Source: Klebsiella indica (GTDB taxonomy: Bacteria > Pseudomonadota > Gammaproteobacteria > Enterobacterales > Enterobacteriaceae). From it: 64,000 nt of DNA. The notes under the pieces were generated by a model, which saw only the letters and a program-made list of their open reading frames with translations, did no database searches and was not told the origin of the DNA. Every line of letters starts with the position of its first letter. Within the stretch, counting starts at the first letter, position 1. Positions 12,948 through 22,220 of the stretch are shown here, piece by piece. Position numbers and translations under genes: made by a program. The stretch covers positions 62,001 to 126,000 of the forward strand of contig NZ_VCHQ01000005.1 in assembly GCF_005860775.1 (NCBI RefSeq), written 5' to 3'.

Positions 12948-13643
12948 TTATACCGGCGGCAGGTCGAACAGCAGAATCTCGCTATCGCTGTCGGCATGTA
13001 CGGAGATCGCCTGCTCATCCCAAATCGCCAGACCATCGCTGGTAGTGGCTTTTGTTCCATTAATAGTCACGTCACCTTTTACCACCTGGATCCATACCCG
13101 GCGATCGGCGGCAATCTGGTGTACCGACTGTTCGTCTTTCAGCAACGCCCAGCGATACAACTCCATATCCTGAAACACCTTCAGCGAACCGTCGCGGGCA
13201 TCCGGCGACAATACCAGCTGTTTGCCCTGTACAGCGTCAAAGCGCCGCTGTTCATAGCGCGGAGTGATGCCATTTTTTTCCGGAATGATCCAGATCTGGT
13301 ACAGATGCAGTTTTTCCGTGTCGCTTGGGTTGTACTCAGAGTGACGGATCCCAGTTCCTGCACTCATGATCTGGAACTCGCCCGCCGGAACCTGCTCTTT
13401 GTTGCCCATGCTATCCTGGTGCTCAACGGCCCCTTCCAGCACATAGGTCAGGATTTCCATATCCTTGTGCGGATGCGTACCGAAGCCCTGGCCCGCGTCA
13501 ATCACGTCATCATTGATAACGCGCAGCGCTGAAAAGCCCATAAAGTTCGGATCGTAATAGTTAGCGAAAGAGAACGTATGCCAGGAATCCAGCCAGCCGT
13601 GGTTAGCGTGGCCACGTTCGTTAGCTTTGCGTAAATAGATCAT
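12948..13643 (-). CDS. yhhW: Pirin-family quercetin 2,3-dioxygenase
   Basis: Bicupin pirin homologue. E. coli YhhW has quercetinase activity in vitro, but its natural substrate is unknown. The start at 13641-13643 (MIYLRKANER) gives 231 residues as in E. coli; an 18-codon upstream extension is not conserved. The metal ligands of the N-terminal cupin are intact: His57, His59, His101 and Glu103 in THPHKD and RHSEYN. In E. coli yhhW is the second gene of yhhX-yhhW. Here yhhX is absent, so yhhW must have its own promoter in 13644-14008 or depend on read-through. Confidence 0.95.
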   Translation of the reverse strand: MIYLRKANERGHANHGWLDSWHTFSFANYYDPNFMGFSALRVINDDVIDAGQGFGTHPHKDMEILTYVLEGAVEHQDSMGNKEQVPAGEFQIMSAGTGIRHSEYNPSDTEKLHLYQIWIIPEKNGITPRYEQRRFDAVQGKQLVLSPDARDGSLKVFQDMELYRWALLKDEQSVHQIAADRRVWIQVVKGDVTINGTKATTSDGLAIWDEQAISVHADSDSEILLFDLPPV

Positions 13644-13726
13644 ATTGCACCCCCATATGTTTTCGATGGAGTAAGTGTGGACGCGATCGTTAAACAATCA
13701 TAGAGGGTGAAAATTGACTCCTCTGT

Positions 13727-13969
13727 TCAAAAAATATGAATAAGTAAGGAGATACCCAGGTCGCTTATCTGGTAAGGAATATGGTGGTATTCAATGGCAG
13801 CACAGACGCATATTTCTGGCTCTTCCTGCGCATCAGAAGGTATCATAACTTCAGATTCATTGACGTAGCTTACGTCAGAGATAAGGTTGCCGCCGGTTGC
13901 CGAAAAGCGTAATACCGTGGGCTGTACAGCCGAAATCGCAGAGAGAAAGATGGTACAAACCTCAGGCAT
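13727..13969 (-). CDS. Doubtful small ORF in the place of yhhX
   Basis: An 80-codon open frame (starts MPEVCTIFLS) fills most of the 365-bp gap between ryhB and yhhW. I do not recognise it. It has no clear ribosome site, a mixed composition with no domain, membrane segment or signal peptide that stands out, and it ends LLIHIF. A short stretch, SYVNESEVM, resembles the YVKESEVL segment near the C-terminus of YhhX, so the region may be a decayed end of yhhX, but the flanking residues do not align. It is listed as the only coding candidate in this gap. Confidence 0.2.
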   Translation of the reverse strand: MPEVCTIFLSAISAVQPTVLRFSATGGNLISDVSYVNESEVMIPSDAQEEPEICVCAAIEYHHIPYQISDLGISLLIHIF

Positions 13970-14008
13970 GAAGAGGTAACCCGACTTCCAGTGCTGCAGA
14001 AAAAGAAC

Positions 14009-14103
14009 AAAAAAAAGCCAGCACCCGGCTGGCTAAAGTAATACTGGAAGCAATGTGAGCAATGTCGTGCTTTCAGGCTTTCCGCAAGGGTCTCCCTGAA
14101 CGC
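14009..14103 (-). ncRNA. ryhB: Small RNA RyhB
   Basis: Hfq-dependent iron-starvation sRNA that represses non-essential iron-using proteins. On the minus strand the sequence runs from GCGTTCAGGG (14103 downward) through the conserved core CCTGAAAGCACGACATTGC and CACATTGCTTCCAGTATTAC to a terminator GCCAGCCGGGTGCTGGC followed by eight T residues. The seed and the Hfq region match E. coli RyhB, while the 5' stem-loop differs at several bases and the linker before the terminator has one extra T. The position next to yhhY is the same as in E. coli. A Fur box overlaps the -10 region. Confidence 0.96.
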
Positions 14104-14105
14104 AA

Positions 14106-14124
14106 AGCAATAATAATCATTCTC
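14106..14124 (-). promoter_or_regulatory. Fur box of ryhB
   Basis: TAATAATCATTCTC (14111-14124) matches 12 of 14 bases of the right part of the Fur consensus GATAATGATAATCATTATC, and it covers the ryhB -10 element (TATTAT on the minus strand, near 14109-14114). Iron-loaded Fur should shut off RyhB. Confidence 0.88.
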
Positions 14125-14226
14125 ATTCGCACTTGTCTACTCTTTTTTTACAAAAAATAGTCGTTGACGATTTTTTTACCGTCAGAGATGTTGAAAGGGA
14201 CTTGCAACCCACTAAGGATAAGAAGA

Positions 14227-14715
14227 ATGAGTGACATAGTGATACGCCATGCCGAACCACGCGATGCTGAACCTTTACGTCAGTTAACTGCGCATCCGGA
14301 GGTCTATCACGACACGCTACAGCTCCCCCATCCGGCGATGGAAATGTGGCAGGAACGCCTGCAACCCAGGCCCGGCAGACGTCATCTGGTGGCCACTATC
14401 AACGAACAAGTTGTCGGCCATGTGGTGCTCAGCGTGGAGCCAAATCCTCGTCGCAGCCACGTAGCGACCTTCGGCATTAGCGTGGCATCCCAGGCGCACG
14501 GTCGCGGCGTTGGCAGCGCGCTGATGCGCGAAATGGTTAACCTGTGCGATAACTGGTTGCGTATCGAACGCATTGAGTTAACCGTATTTACCGACAATTC
14601 CGCCGCTATAGCGCTTTACCGCAAATTTGGCTTTGTTGTGGAAGGCACCGGCAAGCGATTCGCCCTGCGTAACGGCGAGTATGTGGATGCGTACTTTATG
14701 GCGCGGCTGAAGTAA
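14227..14715 (+). CDS. aaaT: L-amino acid N-acetyltransferase (GNAT)
   Basis: GNAT-fold enzyme, formerly YhhY. The E. coli protein acetylates L-phenylalanine and L-methionine in vitro. The ATG at 14227 (MSDIVIRHAE) gives 162 residues, the E. coli length, with AAGGA seven bases upstream; a 21-codon upstream extension is not conserved. The acetyl-CoA pyrophosphate loop HGRGVGSALM is at residues 91-100. The C-terminus RNGEYVDAYFMARLK is strongly conserved. It is monocistronic and divergent from ryhB. Confidence 0.95.
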   Translation: MSDIVIRHAEPRDAEPLRQLTAHPEVYHDTLQLPHPAMEMWQERLQPRPGRRHLVATINEQVVGHVVLSVEPNPRRSHVATFGISVASQAHGRGVGSALMREMVNLCDNWLRIERIELTVFTDNSAAIALYRKFGFVVEGTGKRFALRNGEYVDAYFMARLK

Positions 14716-14730
14716 TCTTTAAGGAATTTC

Positions 14731-14794
14731 CCGGTGGCGCTACGCTTACCGGATCTACGCTCTCGTGAGCCGGGCTAACGCAATGCCGCCCGGC
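14731..14794. repeat. REP pair (BIME) after aaaT
   Basis: CCGGTGGCGCTACGCTTACCGG and, in inverted orientation, the terminal GCCGCCCGGC frame a short spacer. This is the structure of two inverted REP palindromes. It lies between the convergent genes aaaT and ggt and may protect or terminate both mRNAs. Confidence 0.85.
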
Positions 14795-14801
14795 CTATAA
14801 A

Positions 14802-16544
14802 TCAGTACCCGGCCGTTAAATCATCCGGCGAACGCGGATCGGACGCGCCATACAGCGTACCATCCGGGCCAATCATAATACTCTGCGTGCTGCCCATCGC
14901 CGCTTTTACCGCCACTTTCTGCCCTTTGTCCTCCAGCAGCTTCAGCGTATCCGGGCTAAATCCCTTCTCCACCCGCAGTTCATCCGGCAACCATTGATGA
15001 TGGAAGCGCGGTGCATTGGTTGCTTCCGCGACGTTCATACCGAAGTCGATAGTATTCACTATCATCTGCAGCACAGTGGTGATGATACGACTGCCGCCGG
15101 GGCTGCCGGTCACCAGCCAGGTCTTGCCGTCTTTCACCACAATGGTCGGCGACATGGACGACAGCGGACGTTTTTTTGGCTCGACGGCGTTGGCGTCACC
15201 GCCAACCAGACCATAGACGTTCGGCACGCCGGGTTTAGCGGAAAAGTCATCCATCTGGTTATTCAGCAAAATACCGGAATTCCCCGCGACGATACCAGTG
15301 CCAAAGATTGTATTCAGCGTATACGTTACCGCGACGGCATTACCGTCCTTATCCACCACCGAGAAATGCGTGGTCTGATTGCTTTCGTAGGGCGCCAGCT
15401 TGCCGGGGCGAATCTGACTCGACGGTTTCGCTTTGTTGATATCGATCTGTTCGGCAATGGCTTTGGCGTACGCTTTGCTGGTCAGCGCCTGCCACGGCAC
15501 GTTGACGAAATCCGGATCGCCAAGATATTCCGAACGGTCGGCATAAGCATGTTTTTCCGCTTCCGCCATCACCTGCATGGCATCAGCGCTGCCGAAGCCG
15601 AACTTATGCATATCGAAGTTTTCCAGAATATTGAGGATCTGCACGATATGAATCCCGCCGGACGAGGGCGGAGGCATGGAAAAGATCTGATAGCCGCGGT
15701 ATTCACCGCTAATCGGCGTGCGTTCAACCGCTTTGTAATTCGCCAGATCCGCTTTGGTGATCAGCCCGCCGTTATTCTTCATCTCATCAGCAATCTGCTG
15801 CGCGATAGCACCTTTATAGAAGGCGTCGGGGCCATGCTCGGCAATCAGTTCCAGACTCTTGCCCAGCTGTTTTTGCACAAGCCTGTCACCCTTTTTCAGC
15901 GGTTCGCCGTTTTTCCAGAAAATAGCGCGACTATTGGCGTGGTCGGGGATTACTTCGCTCCCGTAGGTTTTCAAATCATCAGCCAGCGCATCGTTGACGA
16001 TAAATCCTTCCTCCGCCAGCTTAATCGCCGGGCGAATCACCTTGTTAAGCGGCATCGTGCCGTATTTCTCCAGCGCCAGGGAGAAGCCGGCAACGGTGCC
16101 CGGCGTACCGGAGGCCAGGTGCGAAGTCAGCGATTTCTTGCTGTCCGGATTACCCTGATCGTCAAGGAACATATCGCGGGTGGCCTGCGCCGGGGCCATC
16201 TCACGGAAGTCGATCGCCGTCGTATGACCGTCTTTAGTGCGCAGCATCATAAAACCGCCGCCACCGATATTACCGGCCTGCGGATGCGTCACCGCCAGCG
16301 CATAGCCCACTGCCACGGCGGCATCCACCGCGTTGCCGCCCTGGCGCAGAATATCCACGCCGACCTTTGTTGCCAGCGCGTCCACCGAGGCCACCATCCC
16401 CTGATGAGCGCGAACCGGATGAAAAATATCCTCCTCTACACCATAAGAAACCGGAGGTGGAGCGGGATTCGCCGCGACGCTAAAACTCCCGCATGCCAGT
16501 AAAACAGCGATGACCACCTGACGCCAGAGCGTTGTTTTTATCAT
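14802..16544 (-). CDS. ggt: Gamma-glutamyltranspeptidase (periplasmic)
   Basis: Cleaves gamma-glutamyl bonds of glutathione and related compounds in the periplasm, as an autoprocessed heterodimer. The start at 16542-16544 (MIKTTLWRQV) gives 580 residues as in E. coli, with GGGAG eight bases upstream. The frame is open for 67 more codons, but these overlap yhhA and are not conserved. A signal peptide ends near residue 25 (FSVAA). The self-processing nucleophile Thr391 sits in YESNQTTHFSVVD, which separates the large and small subunits. The C-terminal TGSPGGSRIITTVLQ carries the family signature. It is divergent from yhhA. Confidence 0.97.
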   Translation of the reverse strand: MIKTTLWRQVVIAVLLACGSFSVAANPAPPPVSYGVEEDIFHPVRAHQGMVASVDALATKVGVDILRQGGNAVDAAVAVGYALAVTHPQAGNIGGGGFMMLRTKDGHTTAIDFREMAPAQATRDMFLDDQGNPDSKKSLTSHLASGTPGTVAGFSLALEKYGTMPLNKVIRPAIKLAEEGFIVNDALADDLKTYGSEVIPDHANSRAIFWKNGEPLKKGDRLVQKQLGKSLELIAEHGPDAFYKGAIAQQIADEMKNNGGLITKADLANYKAVERTPISGEYRGYQIFSMPPPSSGGIHIVQILNILENFDMHKFGFGSADAMQVMAEAEKHAYADRSEYLGDPDFVNVPWQALTSKAYAKAIAEQIDINKAKPSSQIRPGKLAPYESNQTTHFSVVDKDGNAVAVTYTLNTIFGTGIVAGNSGILLNNQMDDFSAKPGVPNVYGLVGGDANAVEPKKRPLSSMSPTIVVKDGKTWLVTGSPGGSRIITTVLQMIVNTIDFGMNVAEATNAPRFHHQWLPDELRVEKGFSPDTLKLLEDKGQKVAVKAAMGSTQSIMIGPDGTLYGASDPRSPDDLTAGY

Positions 16545-16665
16545 TGCCATACTCCCGAAATGTGTTGTTACCCCAGCATAATAGTGGTCGATAAATCCTA
16601 AAAGATCATTGTGGTAGCGGAAAGAAGGTAAACTAAAACGATCCCACACAAGGGAGGAGATAATC

Positions 16666-16944
16666 ATGAAAGCCATTTTATATCTGGCGGCGCTGATCCC
16701 GCTGAGCGCTTTAGCGCAGCCGCTCAATAGTAATAACAATAACAATCCTAATCAGCCAGGATACGTGATACCCAGCCAGCAGCGGATGCTAAACCAGATG
16801 CAGACGCAGCAAATGCAGCAACAAAACAAACTAAAACAGGATATACAGAGCCAGACGCGCACGCAGCAGCAGCATCTACAGACGCAACTGAATAACAATC
16901 AGCGGCGAATACAGCAGAATAACAATGTGAATACCGAACAATAG
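16666..16944 (+). CDS. yhhA: Small Gln/Asn-rich exported protein YhhA (short form)
   Basis: Function unknown (DUF2756 family). There is a cleavable signal peptide (residues 1-18, ending SALA) and then a low-complexity mature part rich in Gln, Asn and Met ([15 protein letters not shown], then Q-rich). GGGAGGAG lies upstream of the ATG. At 92 residues it is clearly shorter than E. coli YhhA (about 146): it stops after the Q/N-rich segment and lacks the C-terminal third. A stop-producing change or a naturally short form are both possible. The mature composition suggests an unstructured periplasmic protein. Confidence 0.85.
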   Translation: MKAILYLAALIPLSALAQPLNSNNNNNPNQPGYVIPSQQRMLNQMQTQQMQQQNKLKQDIQSQTRTQQQHLQTQLNNNQRRIQQNNNVNTEQ

Positions 16945-16962
16945 CGAGGAAACGTTGCTGCG

Positions 16963-16989
16963 GCAGACGTCCCCATCAGGGCCGTCTGC
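16963..16989. terminator. Bidirectional terminator between yhhA and ugpQ
   Basis: GCAGACG (16963-16969) pairs with CGTCTGC (16983-16989) in the 51-bp gap between the convergent genes yhhA and ugpQ. There is no long T-run on either side. Confidence 0.6.
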
Positions 16990-16995
16990 TACAGA

Positions 16996-17736
16996 TTACG
17001 CTGAAAACCGGGGGCCGATAACGTCAATCGCATCGGTACAGATGCTATCCACGCCCCAGCGTAGCAGTTCGGCGGCACGCTGCGGTTTATTGACGGTATA
17101 GACGAGAATATATAAACCCGCCGCCTTCAGGCTCGCTACGCGCGTTTCATCCAACAGCTTGTGATTAAGATGGAGAGAGACGCAGCCAAGGCGAGCCGTC
17201 AGTTCGCGCCAGTCATCACGCCACGCATCTACCAACAGCCCGCGCGGCAGCTCGGGCGTCGCTTCCTGCGCCGCTTCCAGTGCATCTATATCAAACGATG
17301 AGAGCAGCGGCGGCGTCATTCCCTGCCAGAGCTCACGGGCCGCCAGCGCCACCATTTTACCGGTCAGCGGACCGGTGCCGGTGGTCGGTTTAATTTCGAT
17401 ATTCGCCATCATACCGTACTGTCGGCAACGCGCGGCAACGTCACTCAGCAACGGCAGCGGCTCGCCCTGGAATTCACCGCTGTACCAGCTCCCGGCATCC
17501 ACTTTTTGCAGATCGCTCCACGCCAGCTCGCCCGCCACGCCCCAGCCGTTGCTGGTGCGTTCGAGGTTGTCGTCGTGCAATAAAAAAATCTGCCCGTCTT
17601 TCGATAACTTAGCGTCAAACTCAATCATCGTATGGCCATAACGCGCACCGGTATCGATGGCCGCCAGAGTATTTTCCGGGGCCAGTTTACCGCCGCCGCG
17701 ATGGGCAACAATTGAGGGATAAGGCCAGTGACTCAT
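16996..17736 (-). CDS. ugpQ: Glycerophosphodiester phosphodiesterase (cytoplasmic)
   Basis: Hydrolyses glycerophosphodiesters imported by the Ugp transporter to glycerol-3-phosphate and alcohol. It has 246 residues, one fewer than in E. coli. GDPD motifs are present: AHRGG at residues 11-15 with PENT shortly after, [11 protein letters not shown], and LHDDNLERT with the catalytic histidine. There is no signal peptide, which agrees with a cytoplasmic enzyme. Its start overlaps the ugpC stop by 4 bp. It is the last gene of ugpBAECQ. Confidence 0.96.
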   Translation of the reverse strand: MSHWPYPSIVAHRGGGKLAPENTLAAIDTGARYGHTMIEFDAKLSKDGQIFLLHDDNLERTSNGWGVAGELAWSDLQKVDAGSWYSGEFQGEPLPLLSDVAARCRQYGMMANIEIKPTTGTGPLTGKMVALAARELWQGMTPPLLSSFDIDALEAAQEATPELPRGLLVDAWRDDWRELTARLGCVSLHLNHKLLDETRVASLKAAGLYILVYTVNKPQRAAELLRWGVDSICTDAIDVIGPRFSA

Positions 17737-18803
17737 ACGCGTCGTCCTGTCTCACTATCAAAGAGGTGCAAATGATCCTGCGGCAAATGCAGCCACAGCG
17801 TATAGCCAGCCTGAGGACGCTGCTGGTGCGGCAGCCGAACCACCAGCTTCTGCTCGCCCCACCGCCCGTGGGCAAGGTTATCAGCACCTAAAATCTCCAG
17901 CGTATCCATAACCAACGGTACGCCACCTTCCGCCTGAGAGCTTAATGCAAAATGTTCCGGGCGGATACCCAGCGTCATCTTACGCCCGGCGTAGCGGCGA
18001 TGCGCGTTATTCATTGGCAAGCAGACGCCCCCCTCAAGCTCAAAGCGGCTGCCATCGTCGCTGACCCGGCCTTCCAGCAGATTCATTGCCGGGCTGCCGA
18101 TAAAGCTTGCCACAAAGCGGCTGGCCGGTTTTTCGTACACGTCGACCGGCGTACCAATCTGTTCAGCGATGCCTTTATTCATCACCATCACTCGCTGCGC
18201 GAGGGTCATCGCCTCGACCTGATCGTGGGTTACGTACAGCGAAGTGGTATTCAGACGACGGTGTAGCTGTTGCAGTTCAAGGCGCATCTGCACGCGCAGT
18301 TTGGCATCAAGGTTGGAGAGCGGCTCATCAAACAGGAACACTGCCGGATCGCGTACAATTGCCCGTCCCATCGCCACACGCTGACGCTGACCGCCGGAGA
18401 GTTCACGCGGGCGACGCGTTAACAAACCGTCCAGTTCGAGGATCCGCGCCGCTTCCCGGACGCGCTCGGCAATCAGCCCTTTGCCCATGCCGCGGATTTT
18501 CAGCCCCCAGGCCATATTCTCTTCCACGCTCATATGCGGATAGAGGGCGTAGTTCTGGAACACCATCGCAATGCCGCGATCTTTCGGTTCCATTTCGGTG
18601 ACGCGCTGGCGGTCAATCCAGATATCGCCGCTGGTGACCCGCTCAAGCCCGGCCACCATGCGCAGCAGTGTCGATTTACCGCAGCCGGATGGCCCAACCA
18701 TCACAATAAATTCGCCGTCCGCGACGTCCAGCGTCAACGGTTGGATCACCTGGGTTTTAGCATCCCAGCTTTTGGTTACTGCCTGTAATTTTAAACCAGC
18801 CAT
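17733..18803 (-). CDS. ugpC: sn-glycerol-3-phosphate ABC transporter, ATPase
   Basis: ATP-hydrolysing subunit of the UgpBAEC importer. The 356 residues equal E. coli UgpC. Walker [10 protein letters not shown] is at residues 37-45, followed by the Q-loop FQNYALYPH, signature LSGGQRQRV, Walker [12 protein letters not shown] and the switch histidine in YVTHDQ. The C-terminal extension is of the MalK/OB-fold type. It starts 8 bp after the ugpE stop. Confidence 0.97.
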   Translation of the reverse strand: MAGLKLQAVTKSWDAKTQVIQPLTLDVADGEFIVMVGPSGCGKSTLLRMVAGLERVTSGDIWIDRQRVTEMEPKDRGIAMVFQNYALYPHMSVEENMAWGLKIRGMGKGLIAERVREAARILELDGLLTRRPRELSGGQRQRVAMGRAIVRDPAVFLFDEPLSNLDAKLRVQMRLELQQLHRRLNTTSLYVTHDQVEAMTLAQRVMVMNKGIAEQIGTPVDVYEKPASRFVASFIGSPAMNLLEGRVSDDGSRFELEGGVCLPMNNAHRRYAGRKMTLGIRPEHFALSSQAEGGVPLVMDTLEILGADNLAHGRWGEQKLVVRLPHQQRPQAGYTLWLHLPQDHLHLFDSETGRRV

Positions 18804-18811
18804 AAAATTTC

Positions 18812-19657
18812 CTACTTCTCACTGTCCACCAGGCCGCGCACAAACGCCCGCTGCATGGCTAAAACGATGACCACCGGGGGAATCAGCGTGAGCAGCATCG
18901 CCGCCATCACCAGGTTCCACTGGGTGGTGCCTTCACCAAATGCGATCATCCCTTTAATGCCCGCCACCGCAGTACCGAGGTTCACATCCTGAATAATCAG
19001 CAGCGGCCACAGATACTGGTTCCAGCCGTAGATAAAGGTGATGACGAACAGCGCCGCAAGATTGGTTTTCGACAGCGGCAGTACGATATCGCGGAAGAAA
19101 CGCATCGGTGACGCGCCATCGATACGCGCGGCTTCAATCAGCTCATCCGGCAACGTCATAAAGAACTGGCGGAACAGGAAGGTGGCGGTCGCCGAAGCCA
19201 TCAGCGGCAGCGTGAGTCCGGCATAACTGTCGAGCATTTTCAGGTTGGCGATCACTTCCACGGTCGGGAAAATGCGCACCTCAACCGGCAGCATCAGGGT
19301 AATAAAGATCATCCAGAAGAACAGGTTACGCAGTGGAAAGCGGAACCAGACGATGGCGAACGCGGAGAGCATCGATACCGCGATTTTGCCTGACGTAATA
19401 CCCAATGCCATGATGAAGCTGTTGAGTAACATCAGCCAGAACGGCGCACTGTTGGCCGCCACGCCGTTCAGCCAGATGTTTTTTATGTTGTCGAGCAGAT
19501 GCGCGCCGGGAATCAACGTCATCGGCGTTTCAAAGACCGCTTTACCATCCAGGGTCGCGGCAACAAAGGCGACGTACAGCGGGAACAGAATGACGGCAAT
19601 GCCTAAAATCAACATAGTGTGGCTGAAAATCGTCAGCCCGCGACGGTTCTCAATCAT
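18812..19657 (-). CDS. ugpE: sn-glycerol-3-phosphate ABC transporter, permease
   Basis: Inner-membrane permease subunit with six predicted transmembrane helices and 281 residues as in E. coli. The EAA loop that contacts the ATPase is present as [20 protein letters not shown]. The start overlaps the ugpA stop by 4 bp, indicating coupled synthesis of the UgpA/UgpE heterodimer. Confidence 0.97.
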   Translation of the reverse strand: MIENRRGLTIFSHTMLILGIAVILFPLYVAFVAATLDGKAVFETPMTLIPGAHLLDNIKNIWLNGVAANSAPFWLMLLNSFIMALGITSGKIAVSMLSAFAIVWFRFPLRNLFFWMIFITLMLPVEVRIFPTVEVIANLKMLDSYAGLTLPLMASATATFLFRQFFMTLPDELIEAARIDGASPMRFFRDIVLPLSKTNLAALFVITFIYGWNQYLWPLLIIQDVNLGTAVAGIKGMIAFGEGTTQWNLVMAAMLLTLIPPVVIVLAMQRAFVRGLVDSEK

Positions 19658-20541
19658 TGGTAGCGCACCTTACTTTCAACATAGCGGAACTGCACCACCG
19701 TCAGAATAATGACGAGGAACATCAGCACCACCGACTGGGCGGCGGAAGCGGAAAGATCGAGTCCGGCAAAACCTTCGCGATAGATTTTATAAATCAGCGT
19801 CGTCGTTGCCTGCACCGGTCCGCCGCCGGTAGCGGCATCAATCACCGGGAAGGTATCAAAGAAGGCGTATACCAGATTAACCACCAGCAGGAAAAAGCTC
19901 ACCGGCGCAATCAGCGGCAGCGACAGCCTGAAGAAGCGGCGAACCGGCCCGGCGCCGTCGATCGCGGCGGCTTCCACCAGCGAGCGCGGGATGGATTGCA
20001 GCGCGGCGAAAAAGAACAGGAAGTTGTAACTAATCTGCTTCCATACCGAGGCGAAGACCACGAGGAACATTGCCTGGCCGCTGTTCTGCGCATGGTTCCA
20101 GTCATAGCCTAGTTCGGCGAGAAAATGCGTAATCAGCCCGCGGCCTGGGTTAAACAGAAAAATCCACAGCACGGCGGCGACCGCAGGCGCCACGGCATAA
20201 GGCAGCAGCATCAGCGTCTGATAAAAACGGCTGCCGCGCACCACATAATCCACCAGCGCGGCGAAAAACAGCGAGATCAGCAGCCCGCTGAAGGTGACCA
20301 GCGTGCTGAATTTAATCGTGGTCCAGAAAGAATCCAGGTAGTACGGGTCATGGAACAACGCGAAAAAGTTAGCCAGGCCGACAAACTGGCTGGAGAGCCC
20401 AAATGGATCGACATTCTGCAGGGAATACCACAGCGCTTCGCCCGCGGGCCAGATAAAGAAGATGACGGTAATCGCCAGCTGTGGCGCGACCAGCAAATAT
20501 GGTAGCCAACGAGAGCGGAATACCGGACGGGATGATGACAT
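19654..20541 (-). CDS. ugpA: sn-glycerol-3-phosphate ABC transporter, permease
   Basis: Partner permease of UgpE, 295 residues as in E. coli, six transmembrane helices, with the coupling loop [20 protein letters not shown]. It is separated from ugpB by 96 bp that hold a REP pair, which would be expected to raise ugpB mRNA relative to the permease genes. Confidence 0.97.
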   Translation of the reverse strand: MSSSRPVFRSRWLPYLLVAPQLAITVIFFIWPAGEALWYSLQNVDPFGLSSQFVGLANFFALFHDPYYLDSFWTTIKFSTLVTFSGLLISLFFAALVDYVVRGSRFYQTLMLLPYAVAPAVAAVLWIFLFNPGRGLITHFLAELGYDWNHAQNSGQAMFLVVFASVWKQISYNFLFFFAALQSIPRSLVEAAAIDGAGPVRRFFRLSLPLIAPVSFFLLVVNLVYAFFDTFPVIDAATGGGPVQATTTLIYKIYREGFAGLDLSASAAQSVVLMFLVIILTVVQFRYVESKVRYQ

Positions 20542-20563
20542 AAGCGTTTGGTTCCTGAACAGC

Positions 20564-20631
20564 GCCGGGTGGCGGCTTCGCCTTACCCGGCCTACGGTCT
20601 TGTAGGCCCGGTAAGCGTAGCGCCACCCGGC
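20564..20631. repeat. REP pair (BIME) between ugpB and ugpA
   Basis: Two inverted REP palindromes, beginning GCCGGGTGGCGGC and ending GCGCCACCCGGC, with GGCCTACGGTCTTGTAGGCC at the centre. The element sits within the ugp transcript after the binding-protein gene, a common place for differential mRNA stability. Confidence 0.92.
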
Positions 20632-20637
20632 ATTTTG

Positions 20638-21954
20638 TTAAGACTTCGTCGACTGCTCAAAACGGCGCAGCAGTTGATTACCGCGCTCAACGGCGGAATC
20701 CAGCGCCTGTTGAGGCGTTTTTTTACCGGTCCATACGCTTTCCAGTTCCTCATCCACGACGGTGCGGATCTGCGGCATATTGCCCAGGCGCAGGCCTTTG
20801 GTGAACGGTAACGGCGGCTTGTTCAACATCTGCCGCGTCGCGATATCAGCGCCAGGATTCTTATCGTAGAAGCCCTGCTCGCGGGTCAGGTTATAAGCGG
20901 CGGTGGTAATCGGCAGATAACCGGTTTTCTGGTGCCATTCGGCGGCAATTTCCGGTTTGGTCAGGAAATCGAGGAATTTGGCGACGCCGGTATAAGTGGC
21001 GTTATCTTTACCCTTCATCACCCACAGGCTGGCCCCGCCGATAATGGCGTTTTGCGGCGCGCCCTTCACGTCGGCGTCGTAGGGCATCATACCCACGCCG
21101 TAGTTGAACTTAGCGTACTGACGGATATCGGCCAGCGAACCGGAAGAGGCAGTGGTCATCGCGCAGTCGCCGTTATAGAACTTCTCGGTAGACTCATCTT
21201 TACGCCCGTAGTAGCTAAAATCGCCCTTCTTGTTCATCGCTTCAAGCAGGGCGATATGCTTCACCTGCACTGGCTTGTTGAATTCCAGCACCGCATCGGT
21301 ACCGTCGAAGCCGTTGTTTTTGGTGGCGACCGGCAGCCCGTTCCAGGCGCTGAAGTTTTCAATTTGAATCCAGCCCTGCCAGCCGCTGGCGTAACCGCAC
21401 TTCATTCCGGCGGCTTTCAGCTTCGCGCTGTACGCCGCAAGATCCTGCCAGGTTTTCGGCGGCTGGTTCGGATCTAATCCGGCTTTTTTGAAGGCGTCTT
21501 TGTTGTAATACAGCACCGGCGTGGAGCTGTTAAACGGCTGAGAGAGCAGATGGCCGGTTTTGGAATCGGTGTAATAGCCGGAAACGGTCGGCACGAACTG
21601 CGACTCATCAAACTTGATGCCCGCATCGCTGAATACCTGATAAACCGGCTTAATCGCTTTGGACGCCATCATCGTCGCAGTGCCGACTTCATAAACCTGC
21701 AAAATAGCCGGCGCGTTACCGGTACGGAAGGCGGCGATGCCTGCGCTCAGGCTCTGTTCATAGTTGCCTTTGTACACCGGAACAATTTTGTAGTCCGGGT
21801 TGGCTGCGTTGAAACGTTGCGCCAGTGAATCAACTTCTTTCCCCAGTTCCCCTTCCATTGAGTGCCAGAAAGGAATAGTGGTTACCGCCAGCGCTTGACC
21901 GGCAAATGCCAGGCTAAGCGCCAGCCCTAAAGCTGTATGTCGTAACGATATCAT
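20638..21954 (-). CDS. ugpB: sn-glycerol-3-phosphate-binding periplasmic protein
   Basis: Extracytoplasmic solute-binding protein of the Ugp system for sn-glycerol-3-phosphate and glycerophosphodiesters. The 438 residues equal E. coli UgpB. A signal peptide of 23 residues ends in QALA before [10 protein letters not shown]. The segments [12 protein letters not shown] and [14 protein letters not shown] are as in E. coli UgpB. First gene of the operon, preceded by a Pho box at 22029-22046, so induction under phosphate starvation is expected. Confidence 0.97.
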   Translation of the reverse strand: MISLRHTALGLALSLAFAGQALAVTTIPFWHSMEGELGKEVDSLAQRFNAANPDYKIVPVYKGNYEQSLSAGIAAFRTGNAPAILQVYEVGTATMMASKAIKPVYQVFSDAGIKFDESQFVPTVSGYYTDSKTGHLLSQPFNSSTPVLYYNKDAFKKAGLDPNQPPKTWQDLAAYSAKLKAAGMKCGYASGWQGWIQIENFSAWNGLPVATKNNGFDGTDAVLEFNKPVQVKHIALLEAMNKKGDFSYYGRKDESTEKFYNGDCAMTTASSGSLADIRQYAKFNYGVGMMPYDADVKGAPQNAIIGGASLWVMKGKDNATYTGVAKFLDFLTKPEIAAEWHQKTGYLPITTAAYNLTREQGFYDKNPGADIATRQMLNKPPLPFTKGLRLGNMPQIRTVVDEELESVWTGKKTPQQALDSAVERGNQLLRRFEQSTKS

Positions 21955-22028
21955 CGGTTATCTCTCTTGTGTTTCAAATGCGCGATTTCACGCGTTTTAT
22001 GTTCGCGGGAGTAACATGACACGCTCGA

Positions 22029-22046
22029 ATGACAGAAAAATAACTG
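22029..22046 (-). promoter_or_regulatory. Pho box upstream of ugpB
   Basis: On the minus strand CAGTTAT-TTTT-CTGTCAT follows the PhoB arrangement of two 7-bp repeats separated by 4 bp (consensus CTGTCAT, 11-bp period). It lies 75 bp before the ugpB start. The ugp operon belongs to the Pho regulon in E. coli. Confidence 0.85.
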
Positions 22047-22142
22047 TTTTATTACAATAGCATTACGGCTAATTGGCAAAATGGTGATGAAACAGTGAAA
22101 AAGGGCCGATAAATGGCAAAGTGAAAAAGAGACGCTGTGCGG

Positions 22143-22168
22143 ACTACAGATAAATGAGGATCTGTAGT
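22143..22168. promoter_or_regulatory. Perfect inverted repeat upstream of the IclR-type gene
   Basis: ACTACAGAT (22143-22151) and ATCTGTAGT (22160-22168) form 9-bp perfect arms around an 8-bp spacer, 53 bp before the regulator's start codon. There is no T-run, so an operator, possibly autoregulatory, is more likely than a terminator. This is inference. Confidence 0.5.
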
Positions 22169-22220
22169 TAAATAGGGGTTGTTAAAACGTTCTCTCCGGC
22201 GAACCGTCACAAGGAAAAAT

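Noticed and set aside
14994-16502. Long open frame (about 500 codons) opposite ggt
   Set aside because: It is fully antisense to the well-conserved ggt, has no recognisable domain or ribosome site, and such frames arise from codon bias on the opposite strand.
16545-16745. 67-codon N-terminal extension of Ggt
   Set aside because: It would overlap yhhA and destroy the signal peptide; the ATG at 16544 has GGGAG at the right distance.
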